Source: Posidonia oceanica (taxonomy: Eukaryota > Streptophyta > Magnoliopsida > Alismatales > Posidoniaceae). From it: a DNA stretch of 64,000 nucleotides. How positions within the stretch are numbered: position 1 is the stretch's first letter; every line of letters begins with the position of its first letter. The notes beneath the pieces were generated by a model. The model worked only from the letters and a program-made list of their open reading frames with translations. It was not told the origin of the DNA and ran no database searches. The stretch lies in NCBI GenBank assembly GCA_037176725.1, contig JAZBRS010000060.1, positions 54,340,001-54,404,000 of the forward strand, in the 5' to 3' direction. Both the position numbers and the translations under genes were made by a program. Of this stretch, positions 1 through 12,600 are shown piece by piece.

Positions 1-2994
1 AACCTAATTAACTAATAACAAAACAATCACTAAAAAACTTAATCAAAGTCCTAACTTAAAACACAATCATTCTAAAAACCTTTTCTACTTTTATTTTATT
101 TTTATCTATTTTATTTTTTCTTCTTTCTCTTCCTCTTTCCTTTCCTTCCTTTCTTCCTTTCTTTCTACTTTTCTTTCTTTTCTTGCTAGGCCCAGTCCAG
201 CCCATTCTTCCCACCACCTCTCCCTCTTCCCTTCTTTCTTTTCTTTCTTTTATCTCTCCTTTCGCATAGCCCGGCCCACGCCCGTAGCTTCCTCCTTCCT
301 CCCTCCTTCTTCTTCCTCAAGTCCTCCTTCCTCCCACCAGCAGTCTCCCTCCATCCTCTTCAAATTAAATTTCAACTTCTCCCTCTCGATCCCATCAGCT
401 CCAGCTCGCACCTTCCTCTCTCGCGTCTCAGCGGCTTCTCTAGGGGCATTTATTGCCCATCACCCTCGCCGGCTGCCTCCCTTCACCTTAGCTGCAGTTG
501 CTCCTGTCAGTGGCAATTCAATACCCACCGCACTCCACTCCATCCCAGCTGCTTAAAAATCTCCAGCCTTCTTCTCCTCTTTCGCCTTTTCGTCGTCCGA
601 GAGAGAGTGAGAGAATCCAGAGCATCCAGCATCCAAATCCCCTCGTCCCACTGAAAATCCGAGCCTCTTCTTCCTCTTCCATTCCACTGAAACCAGAGCA
701 TCCAACAACCCAGCAGATCTTTCCCAATTCCTTCCCTAAATCCACCCAAACAACCACCATCTCAACGCCCCGTTCCACGATCAAAATCCAGCCCAAACCA
801 CCTCCCAATCACCCTGAAACCCACAACCGAACCCAACTCCCACTTCCTCTGAAATTCCCAGCACAACACCCCACTGAACCTTCCCAAACTTCTTCACCTA
901 ACTCACCAGAACTCCACCTCTCCGACCCACTTGAGCCTCGGCCTCCTTCCCCCTCACAGGCTAAACCCTCCACCACAAACACTTAACTCCGACTCTGCCA
1001 GAAAATCACCCGACACCTCAATCTTCCTCTCCAGTCCACCACGACCCAATTCAACCCCCTAGAGACCATCACCAAACCTCCAGCAAGCCGCCGGTACCCT
1101 CCGGTTGATCCAGAAGGTAGCAGACACCTCCACCCACCTCCGGCTGCTTCTCAAGCACCCACTGAAACCAGTTTTCGCGCCGGCCGTCGAAGCTTTGCTC
1201 CGAGCATCCAAGAAGCTCCGGAGTGCTTCACTAAGGAGATCCAGACGCTCCCGAGCCGTCGATAGCGCCTGCAACCACCGGACGCCCTTCGCCGGCAAGC
1301 ACTGAAGCCACCTACGTCGGGGGGACGACCCAGCCTGCGAAACAGGTACCATCTCCTTCCATTAGTTTAGTTTTTCCCTTTGCAAGCTTCCTGGCCTGTT
1401 AGAATAGGATTCCAGCCCCTCTTCCGCCGAGTTGTCGCCGCCACTTCATCTTCTTCTCCGACGAGCTCCGGATCTGTCTCGCCGCACCAGCCAGTAGAAC
1501 GTAGCTCCGACCGTTGCCCGAGGTCCGTATGACTCCTAGGAACCCTCCAGTAGCCTCAGACCGCGACGATGACGCGTCGATCGTCCACATCACCTCTGAG
1601 CAGGTATGCAGACCTCCGACGCCGCCTCCGGCCATCTCCAGGCAATGTCATTGCCCCCCGACGCAGCCCAGACCTCCGTCTACCTCCGGTGAAGCTCGCC
1701 GACCGCCCAGCACGCCTCCAGCAGCCCCCTTTCGTCGGTCGTGGCCACTGATAGCTCTATGCTACAGTGCCATGGCCGCTGCTAATGCTACTGTAGCTTT
1801 ATTTTTTCTTTACCATGCTTTTTTCTTACTAAATTGCATATCTGCCTTGCTATTTTGCTTTATTACATTCAGGTCCTGCCTCTGTTTAAAACCCATTTAA
1901 TTCTGAATTAAAATCGTATGAAATTGCATGAAAAATCTAAAAAAATTGATTAATTGCATGTTAGTCCCTCTACTGTGATTTCCTTTAGTGTTTATTTTAA
2001 TTCTGGCCCCTTGGTTTTCCATTATTGCATGTTAGTCCTGCCATCAATAATGTGATTTAATGCCTGTATTTTACCATAGTAAATTGCAATTTTAGTCCCT
2101 GTTGTTTTTCCTATTTGTGCTTTAGTCCTCTGTTCTGTTAACTTAGGCTTTTATTTTTCAATTTTTCTTACTGCATTGCATCCTTTCCCCCATACTTTCT
2201 GATTTTTGCATATAGGTCCTTCATTAATGCACAGCATACATTTAAATGCATATTTTGCTTATAAAATTGCATTTTAGACCCTACATGTTTTAAAAATTGC
2301 ACATAGGTCCTTTGCATGCTTATAAAAGCCATTTAAATGCATATTTTGCTTATAAAATTGCATTTATACCCTGCATATTTAAAAATTGCATATAGGACCT
2401 CTGTTTGCATTCTCAAACCATTAAGACCACTGTCTTGCTTGCAAAATTGCATTTTAGACCCTGTACATTTCAAAATTACATGTTAACCCCCCATATGATT
2501 TCAAAACTTGTCCAAATGCACGTTTACCTTGCAAAATTGCATTTTGAACCCTGCAATTTGCAAAATTGCACTCAGATCCCCCAATTTTCAAAAAGCTTGC
2601 ATAAAAGTCCCAAACTTTTCAAAATTTTTGCATTTAGACCCCTACTTTTTCAAAAATTGCATATAAGTTCCCAAGTTATCTGAAAAATCATCCCTAGGTC
2701 TTTTCTTGCATTCTGCATGCATTGCACTCATGTATTCTTGCATTTGGCATTCCTTGCACACACTTAAGCATTCTTAGCTTCCGTTTACATGGGAGGATAT
2801 GTTGTGCACCCCCCCTAGGACCTCCTTTACACCTAGATCCATTCTTCTCCCTTGTTCTGGCCCCTCTGCCTTGAAGCTAGGATATTTTCAGATCCGGCCG
2901 TTGGATCTTCTCAACCAAGCTACCTAGATGACCCCGGCGGAGCACTCTTTAGCATGGACCAAGCAGTTTTCAGATCATGCTTCAAATTTCCAAG

Positions 2995-3320
2995 GTAAGT
3001 CCTCCTGAATCCTTGCACAGCATTCATTTGCACACCATTTGCATTCCATGCATTGTTTTTGCTTTCTGATTTCTCGAGCATGTAGAATAGGACTTCCTCT
3101 TCTTATCTATCAACTCTGCTTCCTCTTTTCGCGTACTCCCAGTGCTTTGTGTTGCATTTCCCCTAGATTCACCACTAATTGCGACTTTCTTCCCCCTTTT
3201 CCACGATCCGATCGCATCGCAAGCTCTTGGCAGTGTGCGAGACACATCGTGGGACATTTTGGTGGGAAACAGTCACAAAACAGTGGTAATCCTTCCACTT
3301 GCTTCCCTTCCCCTTTGTAG
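2995..3320 (+). other. Putative leader intron inside the LTR
   Basis: A consensus donor (CAAG/GTAAGT) and an acceptor (CCCTTTGTAG/GTCTTCACACC) lie 326 nt apart. The same pair occurs at the same place in four other LTRs of the window: 6454-6768, 21412-21737, 36983-37304 and 60033-60353, always 315-326 nt. Conservation of both ends and of the length suggests a spliced 5' leader. Splicing itself is inferred. Confidence 0.4.
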
Positions 3321-3457
3321 GTCTTCACACCTACTTTGCGTGGTCTTTAAACGGTGCTCGTTCTCACACTTGCACTGTTTACCTCCCCTTTGCTTCTCCT
3401 GCTCTTTTTCTTAGCATTTGCATCTGCATGGTTTTATCGATGTTTTATTTCGCCTGC

Positions 3458-3960
3458 TTTGGCACCGTTTTGCGTGCCCGCTTTGCTTTTGGCACCGTTT
3501 CGTGTGCCCGCTCTGTTTTTGGCACCGTTTTGCATGCCTGCTTTGCTTCTGGCACCGTTTCGCGTATCCGCTCTATTTTGGCACCATTTTGCGTGCCCGC
3601 TTTGCTTTTGGCACCGTTTCGCGTGCCTACTCTGTTTTTGGCACCGTTTTGCGTGCCCACTTTGCTTCTAGCACCATTTCACGTGCCTGCTCTGCTTTTG
3701 GCACCGTTTCGCATGTCCGCTTTGTTTTTGGCATCGTTTTGCGTGCCCGCTTTGCTTTTGGCACCGTTTCACGTGCCTACTCTGTTTTTGGCACAGTTTC
3801 GCGTGCCGCTTTGATTTCTCACACCGTTTCGCATGCCGCTTTGCTTTCCGCACTGTTTTGCCTGCCGCTTTGTTTTCTTGCACCGTTTCGCATGCCGCTC
3901 TTGTCTTTTGCGCCGTTTTGCATGCCCGCTCTGTCTTTTGCAACATTTTGTGTGCCGCTC
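3458..3960 (+). repeat. 30-bp tandem repeat inside LTR
   Basis: About 17 imperfect copies of a 30-bp unit with core GGCACCGTTTTGCGTGCC. Because 30 is a multiple of three the array reads open in several frames (repeats of ten residues), which is not evidence of coding. Related shorter arrays sit at the equivalent place in the other LTRs (21870-22110, 37440-37640, 60490-60690, and on the minus strand near 10300-10570). Confidence 0.85.
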
Positions 3961-4270
3961 TCGTTTCTCGCGTTGTTTCGTGTGTTTTATGCCGTTTTCC
4001 CTTGCATGTCGCCTGCATTGCTTGGTTTTACTGCAGTTTTGCTTTTCCGTCTGCATTTGCATATAGGGTAGTGATGCTTACTGCTTGGAGTTCTCACGAG
4101 CCAGGTTTCGACTGGTTCGGAAAACAGACAGCGTTGCTGAGCACTTAGATTGCACGTTTACTTTCCTGCATTGCATCCCACCACTTAGAGCACACCTGTG
4201 AGCATTCATTCAAGCATTCATTGGCATTTAGGCATTCAAACCTGCATTTCCCTGCGTATGCGAGCATAAG

Positions 4271-4340
4271 CCTAGAAAGACCGATTCTTGGGCGTGTCGG
4301 GGGTGCCTAACACCTTCCCCACTCGTAACAAGAGTCCTTG
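4271..4340 (+). promoter_or_regulatory. Conserved LTR box
   Basis: A stretch of about 65 nt containing GAAAGACCGATTCT, GTGTCGGGGGTGCCTAACAC and CTTCCCC is the best-conserved part of every LTR in the window (also 7450-7515, 7855-7925, 22390-22465, 28990-29065, 37931-38000 and 60980-61046, and on the minus strand 9965-10035 and 63830-63900). It contains a small stem (GGTG-CCTAA-CACC) enclosed by GGGG/CCCC. Its role is not known to me; a conserved signal in the R/U5 part of the RNA is a reasonable guess. Confidence 0.6.
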
Positions 4341-4676
4341 CCCAGTCTTTTGTCCCGTAATGACCATATTGCCCTTATCCTAGGCATGAGTCATATCATT
4401 TGCATTCATTTGCATTTGTTTACTTTTGCATTGCTTTGCATTGCATCCTTTGCTTGGTTTTGCGTGTTAACTCAAGCATTTCCCTTGATTTTCGACACGG
4501 TGGTGACTCTGAATTGTCTTATCTTCTTCTTTTCTTATCTTCTCTCCTCTATTTTAAGTGTTTTCGAGTTGAGCCCTCCTCCTCGAACATAGTCGCTTAT
4601 AGTGAGCCTGATTCCGATCGGTGCACGCGTGCTCCTGGTAGTGTGCATGGATGATCTGAACACCAAGATTACTACA

Positions 4677-6150
4677 GCTACCCTGCCTACATTGTGCATA
4701 TTTTTGATGTTATAATTCGATCCATGCTTGCTTAGAGATGCCTGGCCCCTATGGCACCCATGCTTAGGTTTGCTAGGTCTCTTCAAGTTACATGCTTTCT
4801 TTTTGCAAGTTTTAGGCTTATACTCTCATGCATGTTCCCTTTTTATCTTGTCTTCTTGGATTAAATGCTTGCCATGCTTGCTGTGGATATTTCTTTCTTG
4901 TTATGGCATGTTTCAGTAGTTGCATGCATGTAGGTGGGGTCTGAGTTGAGCTCCCCCTTTCGAACAGGTGAGTCTGCATGCTTGGGTCATTGGACGCCAG
5001 AGCCTTCAGCGTCCAACGTTGGATGCTGCTGGTTCTAGCGTCCAACGTCCTGACCTCCCCATCTTTGGTTCAAAGCTTGCATGTCTTCCTGATCTGGTTC
5101 TTTGCATGTCTCTTGTGTTCTTATGCATACTTAGCCTCTCTAGCAACTGTTCTTTAACTTCTTTGAATTATTCTGGCTATTTTATGCATGTTTTTGTGTG
5201 CTATGCCTCCCAGAGTGTTGTACGTTGCTGGTGTTGGCGTCCAACATTGGACGCCGGCCTAGCTCGCGTCCAACACCCTGGTTGTGTCTCTGACCTGGCA
5301 CGAACCCCAGGTAAGGTCTGGTTGCATCTTTTATGCTCCCTCATTTGCTTGTTTGTCCTATGCACATCCAGTAGCCCAAATGCATGCTCCCACCCTTTTT
5401 ATTTTATTTTATTTTTCTTTTAGTTTGTTTTTTGTTTGCTTCCTCTTCTCTTTGTCTTCTGGCCTAAGTTAGACGTCTGCCACTATGACGTCTAACGTTG
5501 GACGCCATGCCTACCGGTGTCCAACAACCTGTTTGTTCTGACCCTTAATCTTGGCCTGCCCCTTTGCTCTAATCCCCTCCTAATCCTCTGTTAAGTTAGT
5601 CCTGCATCTCATGCACCTTTTGCACTGCATTTCTGCATCTGCATCGCATCTATATCGCCTGCATGCATTCATTTTTCTCAAAAGCATGGCTTGGTTGTTG
5701 GATGGCCAGATCTCAGTGTCCAACATTGGACGCTGTCAATCTGAGCGTCCAACACCCTCTGCCCCCTTTTTTCTTCTTTTCTTTTTTCAAGAATCACCTT
5801 GATCTTGCTTCTGATTTCTAGGCCTTGTGTTTTGATTTCCCAGCATGCTCTATCTGTCCTTGGATTTTTACATTGCATCAAATCCCTGTTTTCCAAGTTT
5901 GCATCGCATGTTTTTTGCATTTTGGTTTCTGCCTGTGTAGGACGCGAGCTATTCCAGCGTCCAACATTGGATGTTGCTGCTAGTCGCGTCCAACACTTGC
6001 TGTAAGCTACATCTCATTTTAAATGCCGAATCCGTTTTGATCGGCGCCCCTGTGCATTTCGTTGGTCCTGGTACATGCCCACAGCACCCTTGCATGTTGT
6101 CGGGACCCTGTTTTGATTTTGCACCTCGCCCTGCACTTTTTTCCTCTTTG
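4677..6150. other. Stretch between two LTR tails, no gene
   Basis: About 1.5 kb without a credible gene. It follows the TACA end of the first LTR and holds five evenly spaced paired-hairpin modules (separate entry). It could be a leader or 3' UTR remnant of the element whose LTR tails flank it; I could not assign it. Confidence 0.5.
4987..6003. repeat. Array of paired GTCCAAC hairpins, 230-246 bp period
   Basis: Five modules at about 4988, 5235, 5466, 5695 and 5938. Each has two adjacent hairpins built from TTGGACGC and GCGTCCAA arms back to back around AACRTT. At 5468-5477 and 5487-5496 both arms have changed together (GTTAGACGTC with GACGTCTAAC, a perfect 10-bp stem). At 5018-5046 a C to T change leaves a G-T wobble. 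DNA between modules is much less conserved than the arms, so the pairing seems to be what is kept. Confidence 0.7.
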
Positions 6151-8267
6151 CACCTAGGTCCTTCTCTTTGCATTCTTGCATGCATTGCACCCCTATCATT
6201 GCACCTAGTATCTTAGGACACTTTTGAGCACTCTTAGCTCCCATGCATATGGGAGGCCCCATCCTGCACACCCCTAGGACCTCTTTGCACTTAGATCCAT
6301 TCTTCTCCCCTATTCTTGGCCCTCCTGCCTTGAAGCCTGCATATCTTCCGATCCGACCATCAGATCTTCGGAATCAAGCTACCTGGACAACCCCGGTGGA
6401 GCACACTTCAACGCAGGCCAAGCACTTCCCAGATCAAGCTTCAGATCTCCAAGGTAAATCCTTCTGAACCATTACATATCATTTATCGCATTTGCATGCA
6501 TTGTTTTCGCGTCTTGTTTTCCGCGCATATAGATTAGGGCCTCCCCCTTTGCCTATCTACTCTGCTTCCTCCTTTCACGTCTTCTTAGTGTTTTTGGGTT
6601 GAGTTTCCCCTCGGATTCACTACTGATTGCAGCCTTCTTCCCCCTTTTCCACGATCCGATTGCGCAGCGAGCTTTGGGCAGCGTGCGAGACACATCGTGG
6701 GACAGTTTAGTGGGAAACAGTCACAGAATAGTGGTGATCCCTCCACTTGCTTCCTTTCCTCTTTACAGGTCTTCACACCTGCATTGTGTGGTTCTTCCGG
6801 TGTTTGTTCTTGCACTCACATCGCTTTTCTCTCCTTTACATCTGGGTTGGCAACCCTTGCTGCCCGTTTGACGCCTGTCATGTCGTCTAATCTTCCCCTT
6901 TGCTTGTCATACCCCTGCATTGCGTGGCTTTTTTTGAGGTTTTGCTTTTACTTCTGCATCGCTTGTTTTCTCATCCAGATTTGCTTTTGCCTTTGCTTGT
7001 CGTACCCCTGCATTGCGTGGTTTTTCCGATGTTTTACTTTTGCAATCGCATTGCTTGTTTTTCGCCCGGATTTGCCTTCCCCTTTGCTTGTCATACCCCT
7101 GCATTGTGTGGCTTTTCCGATGTTTTATTTTCGCTTGTTTCTCGCATTGTTTTGCGTGTTTGACGTTGTTTTCCCATGCATGTCGCTTGCATTGCCTGGT
7201 TTTACCGCTGTTTCGTTTTATCGCCTGCATTTGCATATAGGGCAGTGATGCTTATTGCCTGGAGTTCTCACGAACCAGGGTTCACCTGGTTCGGAACACA
7301 GACAGTGCTGCTGAGCATTTAGATTGCACGTTTAATTCCTTGCACACATTCCAACCCTTAGAGCACACATTTGAGCATCCAATTAAGCATTCATGGCATT
7401 TAGGCATTCGAAGCATGCATTTCCCCTCAAAAGTGAGCGTAAGCCAAGAAAGACCGCTTCTTGGGCGTGTCGGGGGTGCCTAACACCTTCCCCGCGCATA
7501 ACAGGAGTCGTTACCCTTTCTCTGGCCTGCAATGACCCTTTTGCCCTTGTCCTTGGTATGAGATATCCTCTTTGCATAGCATTTGCATTGAACTGCATCA
7601 TCTTGTGTGGTTTTGCATGTTCTTCATGCATTTCTCTGGTTTTCCTCGTCTCTCGATTGAATAGACTAGGTGGTGACTCCCTTTTCTTTATCTTTCCCCT
7701 CTTCACATCACTCCATCCGTGAAAACCTCTCTCTTTCGGGTCCTCCCTCCGATCCGAGCCTAAGAAGAGAAAAGGCACATTCACACATAGTAGGTAGGCA
7801 TTTATGGCATTTAGGCATTAGGCTAGCAATTCCCTGCATTAGCGCAAGATTGCCTAAGAAAGACCGACTCTCGGACGTATCGGGGGTGCCTAACACCTTC
7901 CCCGTGCGTAACAGGAGTCCTTGCCCTTTCTCTTGGCTCACATCGACCTTTCCTTTATCCTAGGCATGAGTCATAGCATAGCGTAGCATGGCATAGCATA
8001 GTTTAGCTTGGCATCGCATCCCTTTGCCTCTCCTTGCATCTGGTTTTGCATGTCTTTTCATGCTTAACACTCGATTTTCCCTGTCTTCCAATTCAATAGA
8101 CCTGGTGGCGACTCTGAATTGTCTTATCATTTCTTTTCTTTTCTTTTGCCAGCGTTTCCGAGTCGAGTTTCTTCCCTCGGATCCAGCCGCATATAGTGAG
8201 CCTATTTTGATCGGTGCACGCAAGCTTTGGTAACGTGCATGGACGACCAGAATTCAGGATTACTACA
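6150..8267 (+). mobile_element. Second LTR tail, 5' truncated and internally duplicated
   Basis: From about 6150 the sequence follows the second half of the first LTR (the GGGAGG/CCTAGGACCTC block at 6240-6280, splice pair at 6454/6768, tandem repeat, conserved box) and ends in GGATTACTACA. The box region is present twice, about 410 bp apart (7450-7515 and 7855-7925), so the tail carries a local duplication. The next bases belong to the leader of a minus-strand element, which suggests that this + strand element was inserted into that leader. Its other end is not in the window. Confidence 0.65.
6903..7165 (+). repeat. 93-bp tandem repeat inside LTR tail
   Basis: Three copies of a roughly 93-bp unit with core CATACCCCTGCATTGCGTGG (at about 6908, 7001 and 7094). 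It takes the place of the 30-bp repeat found in the other LTRs, so this slot of the LTR has been filled by unrelated repeats in different copies. Confidence 0.75.
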
Positions 8268-9605
8268 ACAAGGTGGTGCGTTGGTGGCCTCAACCCCACC
8301 AAAAGCGTGGGTGGTACCCTCCACTAACACCAACACGACCCCTAGACAAGGGAGGACAGACCGACTGACTTGCGCCATGCCAAAGCAATGGAACAAGAGG
8401 CCGGGACCGTCCTTCGCAGACTGTGGGTGGACTCAGAAGAGAGGATGCATGCTTTCTAGTATGAATCAAACATGCGAAATGCTTTAAAGTGTTTTACTTG
8501 CGTTTTATTTAACCAAAAGGGGGAAATTGCAAGTTATTGGCTCTAGTTGTGCTTAGATGTTATTGCTTTGCTTTATTGTGGCTTTTAGATTAAGCAAAAA
8601 GGAAGCAAGCATGTTTCTACTATCCTAGGCATGGCATATGCAAAGGGGAAAGAGACAAACAAACATGGCATGCAAACAATCACGCAACAAGGCAAAAGGC
8701 ATGCACATGGCATGTGCAAGTGTTTGTGAGCATAATAGTGAAGGGGAAACATTCATCATATCAAAAGGCATATATACAGGGCATGTACATGTGTAGTGGC
8801 ATAACAAGTGTGTAAAAGAAGCATTCATCACTCAAAAGTATGTGTTGTTGCGAAGCAAGTATTTAGACATGCATAATGCAAGAAATAAACCAAGGATAGG
8901 CAAATGAATAAAGAATGTAAAGACAGAGCAGGTAATAAAGCATATAAGTGCAAAGTAAGCAAATAAGGCATGCAAAAATAGACAAGGCAAACAAAGATGT
9001 AAAAGCCAAGTGGCGAGAAAGCCAAATCAAAAGCCAAAGTCGGGTTTCTTCAGCGGGGTTTCTGCTGTCCTGTGACTATTTATCATGCCTGATCACGACG
9101 GGTCTCGCATGCTGCCATAGCTCATGATGTGATCGTGTCGTGAGAGAGAGAGGGGGTCGCAATTAGCAGTGAATCTGGGAAGAAAACTCGACTCAGAAAT
9201 ACTGGAAAAAACACAAAGAAAGAGGAGAGCAAAGAGCAGGCAAAGCAAGCAAAACAATGCAAGCAAAAAGCCAAGAAGGAAGGCTGGAGTCCGAATCCTT
9301 AGCAAAGTTGCCACTGTGCGACTTGCTAGGAATCGACACGAGCGAGCGAGCAAATAAACAAGGCAAAGGCACAAAGCAAGCAAAGGAAGCAAAACTCAAG
9401 CGGTGAAAAGCCAAAACGAAAGCCAGAGTGTGAGTCTCCCCAGCAGAGTCGCCACTGTCGACTTCGCTAGGCAAAGTAGGAAGTCGACAGTCAGGCAAGC
9501 AAGCAAAAGCATGGCAAAGGGCATAAGACAAACAAAGACACAAAGGCAAGCAAAGATGCAAAAGCAAGTGAACGAAAAGCCAGAACGAAAGTCAGAGTAC
9601 GAGTC
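8268..9605 (-). mobile_element. Untranslated leader of minus-strand element #4
   Basis: Read on the minus strand, this follows the PBS at 9606-9623 and ends with a block (8270-8465) matching the leader block before gag in the young element (39030-39330). The middle is A/G-rich and has no credible open frame. It is cut at 8268 by the end of a + strand LTR, so no gag of this element remains in the window. Confidence 0.7.
9437..9454 (-). other. Second copy of the primer binding site
   Basis: The 18-mer TGGCGACTCTGCTGGGGA (minus strand) is repeated exactly 169 bp from the LTR-adjacent copy at 9606-9623. Decayed relatives follow at 9297-9313 (TGGCAACTTTGCTAAGG) and near 9050. Confidence 0.7.
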
Positions 9606-9623
9606 TCCCCAGCAGAGTCGCCA
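9606..9623 (-). other. Primer binding site of element #4 (tRNA-Arg type)
   Basis: TGGCGACTCTGCTGGGGA on the minus strand, one base after the LTR end. It complements the 3' end of plant tRNA-Arg(ACG) with one mismatch by my recollection of that tRNA. The tRNA-Arg PBS is typical of Ogre-like elements. Confidence 0.8.
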
Positions 9624-12600
9624 CTTTAGTAATCCCGGTATTCAGATCGTCCATGTACGCTGCCAAAACTCGCGTGCACCGATCGGAATTAGGTTCACTA
9701 TTAGCGAGTGATCTGAGAAGGAAGACTTAACTCGAAAACACTTAAAAAAGGGAAAAAAGGAAAGAAAAGAAGAAGATAAGACAAATAGAGTCGCCACCAT
9801 GTCTATTAAGTCGGGAGACAAGGAAAACCAGGGAAATGCGTGAATAAACACGCAAAACCAAGCAAAAGATGCAATGCAAATGAAATGGGATGCAATGAAA
9901 TGCAAATGATGTGACTCGTGCCTAGGATAAGGGCAATATGGTCATTGCAGGCCATGAGAAAGGGCAAGGACTCCTGTTACGTGCGGAGAAGGTGTTAGGC
10001 ACCCTTGACACGCCCGAGAATCGGTCTTTCTAGGCTTACGCTCGCATACGCAAGGAAATGCATGCTTTGAATGCCTAAGTGCCATGAATGCCTAATTGAA
10101 TGCTCAAGTGTGTGCTCTAAGTGATGGAATGCATGCAAGGAATTAAACGTGCAATCTAAGCACTCAGCAACGCTGTCTGTGTTCCAAACCGGGCGAACCC
10201 TTGTCTGTGAGAACTCCAGGCAGTAAGCATCACTGCCCTATATGCAAATGCAGGTGATAAAACAAAACAGCGGTAAAACCAAGCAATGCAGGTGACATGC
10301 AAAGGAAAACAGGAGAAACCACGTAAAACGGTGTGAGAAACAAAAGCAGACACACAAAACGATGCAAGAAACGAAGCAAGCATGCAAAACAGTGTAAGAA
10401 ACGAAGCAGGCTTGCAAAACGATGCAAGAAATGAGGGAAAACAGGAGTAGGCACGCAAAACGATGCAAATGCAAGCAAAATAGGATGCGGGCACGTAAAA
10501 CGATGCAAATGCAAGCAAAATAGGATGCGGGCACGCAAAACGATGCAATGCAAGCAAAACAGTGCAAATGTATACAAAAATGTGAGGAAAGGACCTAAAT
10601 GTGATGAAAATGCAAACCTAGGGACCTGAATGCAACTAAATGCAAACTTAGAGACCTATATGCAATGATTTTGAAAAGTTAGGGACCTAAATGCAATGAT
10701 TTTGAAAAGCTAGGGACCTGAATGCAAATAAATGCAAAGTTAGGGGCCTAAATGCAATGATTTTGAAAAGTTAGGGACCTAGATGCAATAAAAATAAGTT
10801 TCTGGGTTTTTTAATAATGCAATAAGGTTTTAAAACAGGATTAAATGAAATCTAGATGGACTAAGGACCTAAATGCAAATATAATAAAATGCAGGGTCTG
10901 GAATGCAATGCAATATGGAAAAATGCAATTTAAATGAATGTTGTGAATGCATGCAGAGGACTAGAAAGTAAATAAAATAAAATATAGAATAAAAGTGCAA
11001 TGTAATATGGTAAAATATGAGATTAAATAAAATTAACAACTGAATAGAGGACTGGAAAGTAAATAAAATAAATAGCAGGAGATAAATGCAATGTAATAAG
11101 CTAAAAACATGAAATTAAATGATATTAATCAACTAGAGGACCTAGATGCAAAATAAATAAATAGTTGGACTAAAAACTAAGAAACAGTAAAGTATTTTGA
11201 ACTGCAACAGGACTAAAATGCAATAAAAATAAATTACAGGGCTAAAACTAAAAAATAACAAAAAGCTTTGGACTACAGAGGGACTAAGATGCAATTAAAA
11301 TAAATAACTGCGCTAAAAGTAAATGATATCATAAGTTTTTAAACTACAACAGGACTAACATGTAAATAAAAGAAACTACAGAGATTAAATGCAATGTAAT
11401 ATAATTTTAATTCAAAATAAAATTAAACTTAAACTACAGTTGGACCTAAGTGCAAATGAACAAAACATAAAGGAACAAGTGCAATGCAATGGAAAAATGC
11501 CTAAGTTAAGAAAAAAAATAACTCTAAAGCCAACTAATGGAAATAAAAAAAGAAACGCTACAGTGCTGGAACAATGGCATGCGGCTGGCTCGCCGGGGAG
11601 GACGTCTGGAGCGGCGAAGAAGGAGGCGGAGCTGCATGCGTAGGGGTTGGGCTGGCCTGCGGGAGGTCTGGCGGAGCTCGGGCGGTGCGGCGAGACTTTG
11701 GCGGCGGCGATGGATGGCCTAGCGCGTGCAACGGTGTGTTGCACCGGCAATCGGTGCCGAAGAAGAAGGAGACTCCGGCGAGGTGCTGGCGGCGCCACGG
11801 AGCTCGAAACACAAAAAAAATATGGGGAGCAAGAGGGGAGCGAGGTGGAGACGGTGGAGGGGTTGTTTACCTGTTTCACACGCTGGAGTGGCCGGACGAC
11901 CTCGGGGAAGTCTTGTCGGCGTTGGAGGGAGCAGAGGCGGTGCTGGAGTGGCCGAGGAGCGCGCGGTTGGAGTGGAGCAGGTTCGTGGAAGTGCGGAGAG
12001 TGGTCTAGGAGGCGACGGAGGCTCTCTCCTTCCTTCTGCACGTGGATGGTCGAAGTGGGTGCTTGGGAGATAATTTCTCTCTCCTCCCTCCTCTGTGGCT
12101 CTCACCGGGTTGCTGCTCGCTCATGTGGCTTCTGGTGGAGGTGAGGGAGTGCTGGAAGGTGGGTGTTTGTGGGTTCTATGGTACTGTGCTGAGGTCTGGA
12201 GGTCGAGTGAAGGAGAGGAGGTGTTTTCTGTTTTTTTGGGGAAGGTCTGGAGGTCTGTGATAGGAGAGGGTGGAGGTGTTGGTTGTCGTCTGGTTATGAT
12301 GGTGAGGAAGATGGTGTTGTCTGATGGTGTTGGAGGGCTAGTCTGATGGTTGGAAAGAGGAGGGCTGAGGTCTGGTTTTTTTCGTGGTCTATGGGTTGGA
12401 GAGAGTGGTGGAGTGCTAGCTGTGTTGGAGAGATGAAGATGAAGTGTTTTTGGAGGTGTTCTGGAGAGAGGGAGTGAAGAGGAGGGCTGAGGTCTGTGTC
12501 GTGGAGGTGTGAGCCAGGGAGATGGAGTGGAGGAGGTCTGATGGTGGTGTGGGTGTTGTGTTTTCAGAGGGTGTTATGTAGGTGTTTTATGGGTGTGGAG

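Larger units (their letters stand above)
1..4676 (+). mobile_element. Tat/Ogre-type LTR, 3' part (start lies outside the window)
   Basis: This is the downstream part of a very long LTR. It follows the same order of blocks as the complete LTRs at 32556 and 55586: an A-rich then pyrimidine-rich stretch, a GC-rich block (about 1050-1750), a run of TTGCATTTTAGACCC-like repeats (1930-2700), a conserved GGGAGGA/CCTAGGACCTCC block (2790-2830), a splice-signal pair (2995/3320), a 30-bp tandem repeat, a conserved box (4271-4340) and a tail ending in GATTACTACA. No PBS follows it, so it is a 3' LTR, a solo LTR or a rearranged copy. The open frames in it are low-complexity and I do not regard them as genes. 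Confidence 0.8.

Noticed and set aside
498..1900. Proline/serine-rich open frames in GC-rich LTR parts (also 11412-12144, 19397-20241, 34474-35842, 57506-58872)
   Set aside because: Low-complexity C/T-rich DNA, no conserved domain, several frames open at once, mostly without an ATG in good context. They are LTR sequence.
3299..4071. Long open frames with ten-residue repeats (CFWHRFACPL, LAPFCVPALL) in several frames
   Set aside because: Same effect from the 30-bp LTR repeat; open in more than one frame and on both strands.
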